Of a stretch of 64,000 nt of DNA, positions 37,277 to 49,503 are shown piece after piece. The DNA comes from Coniferiporia sulphurascens. Its lineage: Eukaryota > Basidiomycota > Agaricomycetes > Hymenochaetales > Hymenochaetaceae. The notes under the pieces were generated by a model that had not been told where the DNA came from, made no database searches, and saw only the letters and a list, made by a program, of their open reading frames with translations. The stretch is taken from NCBI GenBank assembly GCA_002794785.1, contig NBBA01000001.1, positions 372,001 through 436,000 on the forward strand, in the 5' to 3' direction. Numbering within the stretch: the first letter of the stretch is position 1; each line of letters starts with the position of its first letter. The position numbers and the translations under genes were made by a program.

Positions 37277-38966
37277 TTATGCGAACCGTATATCGCTTAC
37301 GCTCCGAGTTGGAACCCTGTAACTCGTGCCTCCGTTGACACCCCTTTCTGCGGCTTCGTTCAGATGTACCAATAGCCGACAACCTACTATACAAGGAAGG
37401 GTGGTGGATGTCAATAATGTCTCCACAATACTAGCTGTTGAGCTAAGGGAGTTAGCTTGATCTACCCAGAAAAAGGTGATGTTCGCCGTCGCGCACACCA
37501 TTACACTGACAGAGTACCGTCAAATCGGTAGGAAATGTAGGGAAAAAGAAATAATTACATACAGGGCAAAGTAGAGGAGCTGGTCTTGAACAAGCACTCT
37601 CAGGAGGACAGTCCCGTCCAAACCAGCCATTTCCCTCCAATGATATGCAGCTTTGTATATAGCCAGAATCATCAGGATAAGCTCAAACGCAAGCGGTATT
37701 ATCCTGTTACTCTATCAGTACAAGGTCACTCCGTAGCTTTGTGCTTGCAAACCAGTAAAGAGCCTCGAGAAAAGGAGGAATATCATTGGCATCGCCGCAA
37801 AATGCAAATCCTTCCGTCGCTCCTACGGATACTGATACGCCGTGAGTAGGCTCCTGAGCTAAGATTACGAAGGCCCTTCGCTTACGTTTTTGTATTGTGT
37901 TCATATGAATTCCAATCCCTAGCGTGAAGGCAGATTCTACAGCGAACAAAGCTTTGAGGAAAACCGCAAGTTTCCTCGCTACCGAAAAGTTAGATGCTTG
38001 TTTTTATGGTGAACTCAAAGTACAACACATACCACCGGACCATAGAGCAAGGACTCTAATCATGAGAACGTCTGTAATAAGTTTAGTGGTAACATTAAAT
38101 AGACGAGATCATTTTTAGTGAATATACATACAATCTATTAGAACGATAGTCATCCAATCTGAGTTCAAAACCGCTGTTAGTTTTGCTTTCATAGTAATCA
38201 ACAGGGCGAGGCGCTCACCTCCTAAATCCGCCGCCCATACGGAAAAACTGCCTATAATACCGATAACTATTAGCTGCGACGGGAAGCTAGTCTCCTAAGT
38301 CCTCACACCTGTAGTACAGCCTTTTAGACAGTAGCAATAAGTCATTCTCATTAATGCACCTACTGGTTTGGGTTCGTATGGGAGGAATGGTCTAGTATTT
38401 CATATTAACGGTTCTAGTCATTCTGCATATATAATCGGAACAACAAGCTCACTTGCTATATTCGCAAATATAGCGAAGATTCCTATGTATCGGTTCTGTA
38501 ACGAGACGTGTATTCAGCTAGCTGTCCAGATCGTGTTCAAACCGACAGACATGACATTTACTCACGAGAAAATAAACTATACTAGCAGTCTTTCGAGGAG
38601 AATTCTTTGATTCTCAATTTGCGTCAGGTTTGAAGTCAGGCCAGGTTGTAGTGTAGAGAATCACCCAAAAGTATTTGACCTAGACCATCAATAATATTAT
38701 GATTTACGGTGGAACGAATGGACATAGAAAGTTTACGTGCCTCTTTATCAAATGTAGTGACTGAGGGAAATATGTAGTTAGATGGATTTCCAATCATTCA
38801 GCTTATTGCAGACATAACCTGTGTCATAACAAAGGACGGTAGCGATTACGATTTCGGTATAATTATATTCCCCATTGTAGGAAATAATAGACGGAAGTTG
38901 ACTTGGATCAAGGGACTCCACAGTAGATCTGGTCAGTAGCATTGTGGATGGTGTTGTTGGCGACAC
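37277..38966 (-). CDS. DUF6533-type membrane protein, copy B
   Basis: Complete-length relative of copies A, C and D. The N-terminal exon starts at 38966 (MSPTTPSTMLLTRSTVESLD) and ends IATVLCYDT. An intron with a ...CCCTCAG acceptor leads to VTTFDKEARKL. Later exons give NRYIGIFAIFANIAS, a LFAVESAFTLGIGIHM segment near 37910-37950, and the C-terminal membrane exon with CATANITFFWVDQAN, GCRLLVHLNEAAERGVNGG and a stop at 37277-37279. The family is of unknown function; members are basidiomycete multi-span proteins. I did not resolve every short exon, so it may be a gene or a young pseudogene. Confidence 0.6.
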
Positions 38967-40566
38967 ACAGTGAAGTGCAAATGAATGGCCGAGTTCAAAT
39001 TGACAGTCGCAGTCGCAGTTTCTTTTGAGGGGGGGATCGCATGCAGGTCGAGCTTATATGGATAAACGAAGCCAAGACTTCCGTACTTTCTCCATCCAAT
39101 AGTAAGTTTTCCATGAGGACCGTTGCGTTACTGGCCCCATGGTTCCGGGGCTGGAATTGCGGATGCTAAAGTAAGACTTGACAACGAGGTGGTATTCCTC
39201 ACTCAATGAAGGGCGGTTTGTACCTTTTACTACACGTGAGCGACTCACGACTAGTACAGGCTATCCTGTTCCCATATATTCTTGCGCTGCCACACTGGGC
39301 ACATCATAAAAGTGCGAATCATGATTGATCCAGGATCCTCAGAAAAAGTTCCCAAACACTGATCATTTCTGTACAGGTTGTTTCAGTGATGGACACGGAC
39401 TTCAGCTTGCATCTCGATTCCAAGGAAGTTTATTGACATGACATGATTCTTTTTGTTCTTAAAGTTGTCATTCCCACTACCGCTTGAGTATATGCCACCG
39501 ATATAAAGTTCAGGACCAGATGCACACTTATTAATATGGACAACTAAGTCCTCGGATAGTGCTTGGATGCAGAGATAGTATGGTATTTGGTAGGAAAGAG
39601 AAGCTGTGACTGGATATGGATTTGTTATAGACTCAACTGATATCGTAACAAATAATAGTAGCAACAACACGGACATGTTACTTTCACACTTTCGGAAAGC
39701 CAGAACGGAATTTCACCGGGATCTATAAGCTTGACACCGGACCCGGTCTCGGGTTCACAGCATTACTGGAAGCATCATGATTTCAGGTATACATGTATGA
39801 TACAGCATGCAGAGTGGGGGCAGCCAAGTTCAGCCACTAAACAATCAGAGAAGGTCCGTGCCAGAGTCAGTTTATGTATGAGGGACTCTAAAAAATGCAC
39901 TTTGCTTTTTTTGTTCAACAAAGGGATGTTCGTCAAAAGCTCCTCATGGCTTTCTTCAAGTAGCCGGATTTCAGTGAGGATATGTAGTGCTATGAGGATA
40001 TGTAATGTCGATCTGAATTTGAAGATGGCAAACCGAGATCGCTCAGAGGGAAACGGTTTTCAAAAGTGCAAAGCCGAAAAACAGCGGGAGAAATCGGTGC
40101 CGACATGACGTTAGATGCATAATGTAATGTTTCAAAGGTGCTGCACAAACGACAGCAGATTCAATTTCTCGGGATAGTGTGAACTGCGGAGGCAGATAAA
40201 GCGTTGGCTACGACCGTGGCGCTCAGGAACTGTCTATGGTATGAACCATTGTCGTCCACGCTTGATCCCGCATGTATCCATTGCTTATAAATTAGATTTA
40301 CGTAGGAATGAAAGAGCAGGACGGTCTATTCAGATCTACATATTTGAGCTTGAGCTCTACAAACAGTCATGGGATCGCCGAACAAGGGAAAAGGGAAAGT
40401 CATGGAAAATATCGGAATCGGAATATATGTCATACTACAAATAGATGTAATCAGTCAAAAGGGTAACTAGTCATGCTGCGATTCACCCCAGTAGTATACA
40501 CGCATTGCGTTGGGGTCACACTACTAGTAGAAATTCGGAGACACGACAGGAATCCTGCACCTGGAC
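38967..40566. other. Stretch between DUF6533 copies B and C
   Basis: It holds one open frame, minus strand 39676-39383 (97 codons). That frame begins with a signal-like hydrophobic run (MSVLLLLLFVTISVES) and has no relative I recognise. The rest is AT-rich and not coding as far as I can see. Confidence 0.35.
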
Positions 40567-42221
40567 CTATGCAAACTGTATGTCGCTAATACTCCGAGCC
40601 ACTCTGTAGCTCGTGCCTCCATTGACACCCATTTCGGCAGCCTCATTTAGGTGCACTAGTAATCTGCAACCTATTATGCATGGAGTGGTGGCGGACATTA
40701 ACATAGTCCCGAAAATGTCAATCACTGTGTTGGGAGACCCTTCATACACCCAGAAAATCGTAATATTCGCCACACTGCACACCATTACACTGAAACATAT
40801 TGTCAATTCAGTCAAAATGGTGGACAGGAAGTAACTCACGAGACAAAATAGAGAGCTTGGTCTTGGATTAGCACCTTTACGAGGTTAATTCCACCAAGCC
40901 CAGCTGATTCCCGCCAAAATCGGGAAGCCTTGTAGAGAGCCAGGACCATCAAAACAAGCTCAAATACGAACGGGGCAGTCCTGTCATGATGCTGCTAAGA
41001 AATTGCTTATGCTTTGAAGCTTTGTGTACGTGCCAGTAAAGAGTGTAAAGCAATGAGGAAATACCGTTGTTATTACCACAAAACGTGAAACCTTCCACAC
41101 CAGACACAGACACTACCGCCATCGCCGCAGTAAGCTCTTAAGTTGGATTTTGGGGACAGTTCACTTACCTTTTGATAATACGGTACCACCAACCCAAATC
41201 CCTAGCATGAAGGAGGATTCTAGAGCGAACAAAACTTTAAGGTATGTGGCTAATTTCTTCCCTGTTTAATACTCAGATACAACAGTGGATCTCCACGGCG
41301 GCACATATGTGTGGTAAGACCACGCACCTTCAGACCATAGAGCGAGGACTCTCATCAAGAGAATATCTACGGAAAGTATTATGTTATAAATACAAGTGGT
41401 GCTGGGAAAACGCTCGTACAGTCTATCAAGACAATAGTCATCCAGTCTAAACTCCGAAACATAATGAGCTTTGCCCTCATCACGATCAACAGAACTGAGT
41501 ACTTGCGCCCTGCATCCGCCAGCCATACGGAAATATAACCTGGAGTATTGATAAACCACCGTCGCTATGGGGAATTCAATCTTCTTACACCTAGAATCCA
41601 CAGCGTTCTTAAGACAATTGCTCAAAGTCGATTCATGTAACGAACTCACAGTGTCGTACTCGTGTGATAGAGCCAAGCTGAGTTACTTCTGTAATTATTT
41701 TTTATGGAAGAATATCCAACATGGCGAGCTCACTCATTATGTATGAAAATATAGAGAAAATCCCTATGTACCGATTCTGTGAAAAGAAATGCGCTCAGAC
41801 GGTCATCATCCGCTTATTTTCGAGAACGATAGACGTGACATTTACTTACGAAGAAATATATTATGCTTACAGTGCTGCGAGGTGAGCTCTACAGCCTCAA
41901 GTCAGATTAGTTGCCGAACCAAAGAGTAATGGGAATAATCACCCAAAAGTATTTAACCTGCATCACATGAAAAAATACGGTTATCGGAGGAGCAGGTAGA
42001 TGTACTAGAAGGATATACGTGCTTCTTTGTCAAGTGTGGTGACTGAGGGAAACAATAAGAAAGGTTTCCCAGTGATTCGACCCGTTATAGACTCAGCTGG
42101 TATCATAACAGAGGATGGTAGCGATTGCCGCAACAACATAGATATGCTGTTCATAGTCGGAGAGAATGAACGGGGTCTCACTGGGATCAATAGGCTGCAC
42201 ACTTGATCGGTACGACAACAT
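40567..42221 (-). CDS. DUF6533-type membrane protein, copy C (possibly decayed)
   Basis: The ATG at 42221 starts an N-terminal exon (...VQPIDPSETPF... to ATILCYDT), followed by VTTLDKEARI, then an NRYIGIF segment near 41780. An ILLMRVLALWSEG exon lies at 41340-41370 and a VLFALESSFMLGIWVGG exon at about 41190-41240. The last exon has VMVCSVANITIFWVYEG, GCRLLVHLNEAAEMGVNGG and a stop at 40567. Layout matches copies B and D exon for exon. A TAG follows closely after the DKEARI segment, and the frame has other stops between recognisable blocks. Short introns may explain some of these, but decay is likely. Confidence 0.55.
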
Positions 42222-43111
42222 CTCGGGTGGTTATTCTGAGGTGCGCGCAGTAGTCGGTCGCGTAGTTTATCGGTAATGCTCTTTGGAAGGGGTTTGCAAT
42301 AGAGCCGTACTAATATGAGATACAAAAGTAGATATATTATTGGATTGGTGATTCGGGGGAAAAGATTAGGCACGTGTATCATGCGCCGGAGATGAAACCT
42401 GATGCAGTGGATGTGCACTGTTCCATCTTTCAATCAAAGCATTGGATTGTTCCGTCAGCTTTTGTTGTACGAATAGTTAAGGGGATGTTGAGAAATAAGA
42501 GAGAAAGAGCTGCCCAATAGAGGTTGGGACCTGATATCAAAGAACACACATATTAAACTCAGTGACAGCTCATTGTAACTTCCCTCGTCTTTACGATCAG
42601 TTCAGCGGCCACTTTAAGTGCATCCATTTACGGTATGTCACTACCTATGTACAAGTCAGAAGCCCAGAAGTCGCAGTCAGATTCAGATGGAAGGTGGGCA
42701 GGGATCTGAAAGAGCGGGTTCTAAAGCTAGCGATTCCATCGTTATCAAATGTTCACTAGATACATACATGGCATAGAATATAAGAAGTGGCTCCGAGAAA
42801 TCTTGCTTCGTGATTGATTGCAGCAACTTGTCGGTATAGGTTTATTTACTTGGTGGATTGGCTCTCCAGGCTTAGTTTGCTGGATACAGAGCGAACAAAA
42901 GAAAGATGGACAGAAAGACCGCATGACCTGGTTTCTTTTTGACGCAGATAGCTTCTGCACACAGGCCCAAGACACAATACAGACGCTGCTTTTGAATCCG
43001 GCCTTCACCAGGTTCCGGAAACACGTGGCGCGCATCACATACGGGCACCAGGGAGTTTTTCATCTTTAAGTTTAGGTTTTACTCAGTCCTCAACCCAAAC
43101 ACCACTGTAGG
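42222..43111. other. Gene-poor stretch
   Basis: Several short open frames on both strands without family resemblance. The part near 42222-42450 is upstream sequence of copy C. Confidence 0.4.
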
Positions 43112-43604
43112 CCATCAAGAGTCAAGGGACCCGTGTTATGTGTCCACCTTTAACGAAGAGAAGGGTCAGTACAACTTGTTGGCCAGGCCCAACCCAGAGT
43201 TTAAAAGATGTAGGCATCACTCACGTTACCACCATCGCCTCCAGCCCAGTCAAAAGTCACATTATTGACCAGGTTCGCGCTCGTGACTAAAGTAGCAATC
43301 TTCGCACCCTGACCGCAGTTGACGGCGCGGTTCGTTGCGCCCTTGACAGGGTCAACACCGTCGATAAGGCGAATGACACTATCGTTTTCGGCCCCTTGGG
43401 GAATGTCACCTTTGTGAACCGTGCCATCGATGGTTATCTGCCGGAGATAGCTATGTGCGGCAACGAAGGGAAGTGCGGAGAGAAGAGAGATTCCAAAGCG
43501 CGTTGGTTTCATCGTAGAGAACTTGAAGTTGTAATCGGATTAAGAGAAGAAAGACGGCAGAGTTTGAAAAAGATGCAGTATTCTAAGGACGTTGAGTTTT
43601 GCGT
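43112..43604 (-). pseudogene. Truncated copy of the AA9 LPMO 5' end
   Basis: Near-copy, in the same orientation, of 35946-36445: upstream region, start (43512), signal peptide MKPTRFGISLLSALPFVAA, the first exon and the start of the second. The position after the signal peptide is still His (HSYLRQITIDG). Exon 1 again ends ...DWAGGDGGN before a donor. Similarity ends just inside exon 2, so the second copper His and the rest of the fold are absent. It cannot make an LPMO. Confidence 0.85.
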
Positions 43605-44142
43605 GGAATTACTAAATCCCTTTGGGGATGTGGGATATCTTTAAGGGGATACGGGATGTCCCTGGAGGGATGTTTCATATTGTAACCGAAGTCATGCCTG
43701 AGGAATTGCAAGTTCATTAGAAAGTTTGGCAGAGTTTAACGAAGTCAATTGTCGCGAATTATTACACAATCCATTTGTCACTATTCGAAGACTTCTTGTG
43801 CGTGTTCGTCTTCACGCGCTGGGGCACCGCGGCACGCCTGCTAGTGAGAGTGTGGACGAACCGCATATGACGGGGAAGCCGTAGTCGTTTGAGATTATGC
43901 CAAAAGGACGGCTAGCTGCTCGACAGACTTTGCTAGGGTGAGTAGGAGGTAGGCATCCTGAGGCTGTTCAGTGCGCCATCGCTGGAGTTGTACCAACCAG
44001 CGTGCGGCGCAATGATTTTTCATTTTCATCAGTACTAGTAGTAATTGACAAGCTAGTGTGCAAGCTGAGGCCGACAGAACCTTTTCTGCAAAAATGCAGA
44101 GACAAAGGTGAGCGGGAGAAACCGAGGCTGATTTGCGAAATC
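43605..44142. other. Spacer between the two gene fragments
   Basis: No coding signal was recognised. It separates the LPMO fragment from the PhoD fragment. Confidence 0.4.
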
Positions 44143-46230
44143 ACTTACGTAACGTGGAACAGAAGCGAGGTAATACGTACCTACCCACTTGTATATCTGA
44201 AAGCGAATCACGATGAAATAATGAACCTTGGGAAGGCTGTCGAAGAGGCACGAAGAGGCACGTAGTCGCTAAGGTGGACGAAAGCGTCGGTCGATATCTT
44301 CTGCGCCGTAAAGCCGTACGCGTCGAACCAACCTGAGTCCCATAACGTGTCAGTGAGTTACATAAAGCGACTAACGCCGACATGCTCACTGGTTTGGTGT
44401 ACTGCGCGCACGAAAAGATTGCGAGTGTGGGCGGCACGCCCCCGTTGACCTCCTCTGCAGGAGCTGCTAGATGTACCTACACGAGCAGACCCAAAAACAA
44501 AAGAGGAAGGAAATCGTAACGCAACTATCTGCGCTTGCGACCGTTCGCATCCGACAGACCGGACTGACGCCGCCCGGGTCGTAAAATCGACAGACCTAAA
44601 CCAGCATCGTGTATCCGGGCATAGCCCACCTGCCTCGACCTTGGCGGTGAAGTCGACGTCGTGGCTCGTGTAAGCCTCGCCTGTCGCGACCGGGGGCCCT
44701 GAAAGACGCGAATCTGTGTATACCGTGAAGCAGACGCAGACGGGAACGGACGCGCCGGGGATTACGGGCGGCGCCGAGGTGAGTGAAAGGGCATAGGATG
44801 TGGGGACTGCGTGTGTCCAGAAGAGATGTAGGCGTCATGCGGGTTGCCGTTTGCGACGTAAACAGCTAAACGAGTGGGAGAGACGGCAATGGTGGACAAG
44901 ATGGCTTAGCAGAGTGCGTGAAGGTGATGCCGCCGCTCAGACGAAGGAAATCTCCTGAATAACTCGGGGAAAAGGTTAACAAAGGGTCATAATGCGTACA
45001 TTGCTGAAAACCGACCCATAAAACGTCGGATAACGCTCGCCGTCAAACCACGACGCATCCTGCACCTGACGTTCCGCGAATTCTCTCTTGAAGCTTTCCA
45101 CATGATGCTTGTGTATCGCCTCGGTGTCGTGCGCGAACTAAAGAGGTCCAGCTCGAGCATAGGTATGGGTCTTTTGTGATATGCCACGCCTGTGAATGAT
45201 CGGAGAAGGTCGAACTGTACGCAGGGTTTGTGTGAAGCGGTGTCTGTGCCATAACTGTTCTCGTTCCCATCGCTATGCAATTCACAAAATACACCGCGCG
45301 AGTGCATATATTCCCGTGGGGCCCGATTGCAATACCGCGTAGATCTGCGTTGATTCGTGTACTTAGGTCGCCAGTAATACGTACAGAGTCCCTGGCTGAA
45401 TGTGTATAATACCATAATAGAGACTGATAGCCAGACGAAGACAAAAATACTCATAGAAGCCTCTGACAGCCTCTACCGTTGATTCATGCCCGCACGCGTT
45501 CGCTTTCTAACGACTGCGACAGGAGAGCCAGACCAAGTAGCGGATAGCAATGATGTGGCGACCACATCGTCGCGGTTCTGTCTCCCGGAGGGACAGTGTT
45601 GAGTCGTTGTTTCAACATACAGTAGCGCCAGATGGGGTCAGGATAAGCCCGTCGGGTGATGAGAAAGAACGCAATTAGGTGTGCGGTATTTAGGTGGAAC
45701 CAGGAGTTCGGAACGTCAACTGTGCAAGGCGGTCGGTCACAGGGCGAGGAAGAAACGGTGACGAGCGGGATAGCATACGGAATTGCCTTCCCTTTCGTTA
45801 GTTTCGTCAACACACACAGCCCATCATGATAGATAGAGAACCTTGAATTCCGCATCTTGATCCCCGCAGCCATCCTCCATGCATCCTTGCTCCGCCCCCG
45901 ATGGGGGTAAAGTAGACCCGAGGATTACATTTCGGGGGGAGAATTATGCAGAAGAGCCATCCGAGCTTCGTGGAAAGCAGACCGAGCGATAGGCGGACAG
46001 CACGGAAGGGCCAGAAGAGCCGCAGGGTGATCGTGGTCGTGGTCTCGGAGGCCCATGCACAAAGAACGGCCTAGGGGAATCATGAGCGGCACTCGTCCTT
46101 TCCAGTCCGCGCCTAAAGAGCAAAGCTCGCCACAGGAACGATCCCCCCTTTTCGAAAAAAAACCGTATGGACCGAGGTGAAACGACGCGAGAGCATCAGA
46201 AATCGTCAACTTGGACTCAGTACTGCCAGT
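44143..46230 (-). pseudogene. Truncated inverted copy of the PhoD promoter and 5' half
   Basis: The reverse complement matches 2285-4412. It includes the promoter side, a degraded signal-peptide exon near 45230-45300, the HKHHVESFKREFAERQ-like exon near 45060-45125, the Fn3-like exon near 44590-44840 and the GWFDAYGF exon near 44290-44340. It stops before the DDHE and GDSHANW exons, so no catalytic centre remains. Frame breaks occur: the region equivalent to the 3231 ATG has changed, and the Fn3-like exon is preceded by a stop. Confidence 0.82.
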
Positions 46231-47758
46231 GGCACTCGGAGGCAACGACGTGAAAGGTCTGTTGGAATACGGCAAGCTCCGGTTCAACCCGGGCTTATTT
46301 AATGTCTCTCTTTGGTAGTAGATTTCACACTCCGATATGCGCGTTTATTCTCATTCCCGCGCATATACCCACCTCACGCTCGATACACCGAGCGCTGAGA
46401 ATATATTTAGTTCAATAAGGTCCGCTCCTACCAGAGTACCAGAATAAAGAGAAACCTCACCGCCTCCAGCCTACTCTTGATGCGATGCGAAGCTGCGCAG
46501 ACAGGAATCAAAACGGTGGTAAACGCCGGGAGATGTTTCTTTTAACGGCATCCATCAGAACGACTTTCCTTACGTAAGTACCTTTTTCAGGCATCCACGG
46601 CGGTTTGGCGACCCCGTCGACCAAGTCAGGCTCCCACAACTCACTGGCATGACTCGGAAGGCATCGGGAAGTGTCTTTTGCCGCTCCTATTTCTTCTAGT
46701 AGGGCGGAAACTTTCAATTTCTTATCCACGGATTGAGTTTTTGATACCGCAGCGCCGCAGCGCTGGCGACTTGCGAGCTTGAACAACTTCTTTGTAAAGT
46801 TGCACTTCACAGTGCTTGGGCGCTTTGACTCCTAGAAAGTGTTTTCTTAATAATGCATTCGCTACTGACTGGGCCAGGGGAGGACCCATATTTGCAAGGT
46901 GAACAGAAACAGGGATCATCCCCTTGGGTTAGCAAACTCGGAAATCCCTCCATACGTTTCAATCTTGACTTCATCTACCGCACTATGCCCGGAACGTTTG
47001 ACGGGCTGTGCTGGTTAAAAAAAGTACAAAGAACAAGAAGATGGCCTTTTCACTTACCACCGATTGTGTTATATCAAAGCAGCATTTGTACATACACATT
47101 TTTGATGTTGACTTGAGCAGATTGTTTATCACCGTAGCACCGCAGTGTCATCCGAGTCTGGATAATCCGGAACCTGGACAAACAGGTAAGTATCCTTTGT
47201 GGGCCATGGAGTAAATGCCCAGCTAATGGGCGCATCTTTTCCCAAGGCTAGTTGCATTTGGTAAGGATTCGGAGATTAGAATAGTGGCCTTATAATTAGC
47301 TATGATGGAAGATTGAGAGGCAGATCGGCTCTCTAACGTTGCATACTGTAAGACCATAAACGAAACTAACAAGGGAATTGTGCATTGTAGTAAAATTAGT
47401 ACTGTTACACATGAGCGCCGTGTAGCGTAAACAGTAAACATTCTTATTCTGAGGTGCATTCTGAGGTGCAATAGATGCATTCGACGACAAATTATGAATC
47501 GTGCTGGCACATTCGGTTGCGGCTGTACCCCGATTGATACTGATCTTCACTTGAAACACCTATATAAAAAATGTGTTGTGTGTAGATCTCTACAAGTTCT
47601 GTTATTAGCAAAGAAAGTGGATAACGTTTGTCTCTAAGGCTTCTCATATAAGCTCAAGTCTCCAAAATTGGTCTCCAAGGAAAGTCACCAGTGCCCACAT
47701 CCGTGCTGCCTTTCGTTTCCCGTACATTCTGTGCAACTAGGACGCGACGCTATCCTCG
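46231..47758. other. Gene-poor stretch with unassigned minus-strand frames
   Basis: Two overlapping minus-strand frames (46810-46508 and 46919-46722) read like protein in parts, for example SHASELWEPDLVDGVAKPPW and MGPPLAQSVANALLRKHF. I recognise neither, and neither has a supported gene structure. Confidence 0.35.
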
Positions 47759-48766
47759 ATGATAACGATTCGGTCGACCGTTGAGCCTCTGGATCCCAGT
47801 GAAGCTGTGTACTATATCTTCAACTATTCCATAGAGACCTATGTCCATATCACAATCGCCACTGCCCTTTGTTATGACACCAGTTGAGCTCATACTAAGA
47901 AAACAGACCGATGGATTATAATTAACTGTTCCATTCAGTCACCACATTTGATAAAGAGGTAAGCGAGTTTCTGCCCTCCCAATGCATTTTTTGTTAATCA
48001 TATTTTCCTTCATAAGGTTAAATACTTCTGGGTAAATTCATCCATCACTATTTGGAACGGCCGGTAATAAACTAACACAACTCGCATGTATAAAGAGTTT
48101 TCCCCGCAAGACCTCTAGCATAGTCTATTTTCTCGTAAGTATGCATCCCCATTGTCATTTGGGGATCAAGCGCAGTTGGCTGAATGCATCTACTTTTTCA
48201 GAATCGGTACATAGGGGTTTTCGCCGTATTAACGGATATAATAAGTGAGCTCGCTATGTTGGGCGACTTTCCAAAGCAATTATAATTGAGACAAACCCAG
48301 TTTATACCTACCACACAAATTTCGAGCTGTAAGTGCATCACGAAATCTGTTTGGCATAGTCCTATTAAATATTTTGTGATATTATAGGTGAAGGAAGTTA
48401 GCTACCCCTCTTGGTCGCATACTAACAAAGTTACAGGCTATTTTTCCACGTGGGCGGGAGCAGTAGGAGGCGAGCGCTCTATCATACTGTTTAAGACGAA
48501 ACCGAATCTAAACATTCCTGATGCAGATTGGATGACTATTGTTCTCATAGATTGTACGGATTTTCTCCTTAGTTTCCCTATATTTATTTTACCGTTATAT
48601 TGATACAGATATTCTCTTGATGAGAGTCCTCGCACTATGGTCTGGGTGTATGTAGCCCCTCCCCGATCTGCTGTCGAACCTCGTCACCGCATCTAAAATT
48701 TTGGCAGCAAGGAAATTAGCTATGTGTCTTAAAGCATTGTTTGCCGTGGAATCCGTCTATATGCTA
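47759..48766 (+). pseudogene. DUF6533-type membrane protein, copy D, 5' part (split by transposon)
   Basis: The ATG at 47759 starts MITIRSTVEPLDPSEAVYYI, ending ATALCYDT as in the sister copies. Later blocks are SVTTFDKEV, NRYIGVFA-like near 48205-48235, a WMTIVLIDCTDFLLS exon at 48530-48570 and LKALFAVESVYM at 48727-48764. The last codons lead straight into the TA target site at 48765-48766, where the 12.9-kb element begins. The other half is at 61630-62259. The gene is disrupted. Confidence 0.8.
48765..48766. repeat. TA target-site duplication, left
   Basis: TA immediately outside the left terminal inverted repeat, matched by TA at 61630-61631. With one TA kept and the element removed, the codons read VYMLGIW across the join. 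This matches FMLGIW in copy C and FTLGIG in copy B. Confidence 0.9.
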
Positions 48767-48784
48767 CATCACAAAAATGGGAAA
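48767..48784 (+). repeat. Left terminal inverted repeat of the transposon
   Basis: CATCACAAAAATGGGAAA. All 18 bases match the complement of the right end. Confidence 0.92.
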
Positions 48785-49503
48785 TTTCTTACATATGCTT
48801 TTGGGGTTTACTCACACTGTAAACGCATTATGTCACATTATAAGGACATGTAAGGCAATAAACTTGATTATGTGGTATTCTATGTACATGTAAGCATATG
48901 ATAAGACTTGCACATTGCTTGCACTTCTCACGCTGTCTTACAAACCCTTGTAATTATGTTTAAGACTTGTGTTGTGATTTTAATCGGATACAAGGTGTGT
49001 ATAAGTCTTATCACTGTATTATAAGGAGTTGTAATACTAGTAGCATAGTACATTCACTTGTAGGTGATGCATAAGGATTGCGCCCCACATGCATGTGGCT
49101 AGCAATCACTATGTAAGTGGACGGCTTTCACGTAAGCGGTTTCATGAGAGGCCATTCTCTTTTAAGCCAAATGTAATCTGGTCTTTTCAAATTCATATGC
49201 TTGTGACTGCTTTCCCGTCAATTATAATTGCATGCATTTAAGCCACTGGTTTTACATGCTTCTTCAGAGGCTGAGTACATACAGATGCAGACTTGTACAA
49301 CATACAGTCAAGCGAACCCAGTTAATAATCCAGTGACAAATGACATCTGCCATCGGCACTATCCACCCGGCGCCCGGCCACCATTGTTATCGCTGTGATC
49401 CCTCCCCCCACCACCACACCCACGTCTCACCCTCGATATTAAGCTGCTGTGCAACAGCCTCGAGTTCTGTGAATCTAGCTGCATTTTACTTGACCTACAT
49501 GTC
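48785..49503. repeat. Left subterminal zone of the transposon
   Basis: AT-rich, with many short copies of a TAAGACTTG / CAAGTCTTA-type motif in both orientations (for example ATAAGACTTGCA near 48900, TTTAAGACTTGTG near 48960, TATAAGTCTTATC near 49001). The same motif recurs near the right end. In CACTA-like elements such zones bind transposase. The last part should hold the transposase promoter. Confidence 0.7.

Noticed and set aside
43201..43512. Second functional LPMO gene
   Set aside because: Only exon 1 and a few bases of exon 2 are present; similarity stops before the second copper ligand.
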